The position numbers and the translations under genes were made by a program. A DNA stretch of 64,000 nt from Bradyrhizobium jicamae (GTDB lineage: Bacteria; Pseudomonadota; Alphaproteobacteria; Rhizobiales; Xanthobacteraceae): the NCBI RefSeq assembly GCF_018130215.1, contig NZ_JAFCKQ010000026.1, forward strand, positions 40,008 through 104,007, written 5' to 3'. The notes under the pieces were generated by a model. That model ran no database searches. It worked only from the letters and a program-made list of their open reading frames with translations, and was not told the origin of the DNA. This document shows, piece by piece, positions 63,622 through 64,000 of this stretch (position 1 is the stretch's first letter; each line of letters opens with the position of its first letter).

Positions 63622-64000
63622 GTGGACTAATTCGCCCAAATCTACGATTTCGTAAAATATGACGCGTGGCGCCCGAGCTGGTAGCATAGCACCCCTTGTT
63701 TCTTGAAAATGTCGCAACTGGTGAACTAGAGCTGCGACACCCGAGCTAGTTCGACGGCGGAGAGCGCGTCTCGAGTTAGCGGGACATGATCGCGATTTTT
63801 ACCGCCGTCGGGCTACCAGCCGAACAACCTGCCTGGATTGACTGTGTACTAGCACAGTTACAAAGCTCGCGGCATGACGCTATGGCTGCTTCGCTCATCA
63901 AGCGACCTCAGATGCGGTGCAGGGTAAGACCGTATGTCCTTTCTGGATGCCGGCGGTGAGGTGGTTCGCCCTACACTGGCGGTGTTGAACGAGGGTTGCT
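63622..64000. other. 379-bp region at the window end
   Basis: No gene, repeat or RNA could be supported. It is AT-richer than the preceding genes and may carry the terminator of the envelope set. Confidence 0.35.

Overview
The window is a high-GC alphaproteobacterial segment. It most resembles Bradyrhizobium or a related Nitrobacteraceae/Rhizobiales genome, judged from the IS3-family element with TGACCTGCC ends, the DUF6931 gene beside the type VI genes, short-spaced outer-membrane barrels ending in W/F, and codon use. That taxonomic call is inference; no rRNA or tRNA marker is present.

The core is a near-complete type VI secretion system (T6SS) in two divergent transcription units. The left unit (minus strand, about 14.1-25.0 kb) reads tssA-tssB-tssC-hcp-tssE-tssF-tssG-tssH plus a 95-codon gene. 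The right unit (plus strand, about 33.5-49.1 kb) reads vgrG-DUF6931-tagH1-tagH2-tssK-tssL-tssM-tagF-pppA-ppkA. No tssJ lipoprotein gene and no PAAR gene are visible. TagF, PppA, PpkA and two FHA proteins make up a complete threonine-phosphorylation control set. A strikingly symmetrical nested inverted repeat lies just upstream of tssA.

Between the two units (about 25.4-33.0 kb) is a cargo-like island. It holds a methyltransferase, an NlpC/P60-like cysteine hydrolase candidate divergent from an OmpA-like/zincin metalloprotease candidate, a 153-aa unknown, a 437-aa protein with a degenerate Rossmann/methyltransferase-like C-terminus, and a protein with a DRGH nuclease motif beside vgrG. These are plausible T6SS effectors or partners, by position and motifs only.

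The left flank (1-14 kb) is accessory and eroded. It has an IS3-family orfB cut by the window edge, a caspase/DUF4347-like protein, an outer-membrane barrel protein, a 714-bp internally rearranged IS relic, a TPR-coiled coil-caspase protein, an unknown 315-aa gene, a C39/papain-like pseudogene with an in-frame TGA, a small basic protein, and two tandem methyltransferases with regulatory domains.

The right flank (49-64 kb) is an envelope-protein island. It has an outer-membrane barrel, an OmpA protein, a caspase joined to an alanine-rich 12-residue repeat and an S74 tail-spike chaperone domain, an adjacent pseudo-caspase that has lost both catalytic residues, a DUF4424 protein, and a co-directional set of propeller-NlpC/P60, OmpA-TPR, caspase-DUF4384, DUF4384 and a one-TM protein.

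Altogether five caspase-fold (clan CD-like) proteins, four with His/Cys intact and one dead, surround a single T6SS. Nearly all flanking proteins are exported. This T6SS-plus-caspase envelope arrangement is the most interesting aspect of the window.
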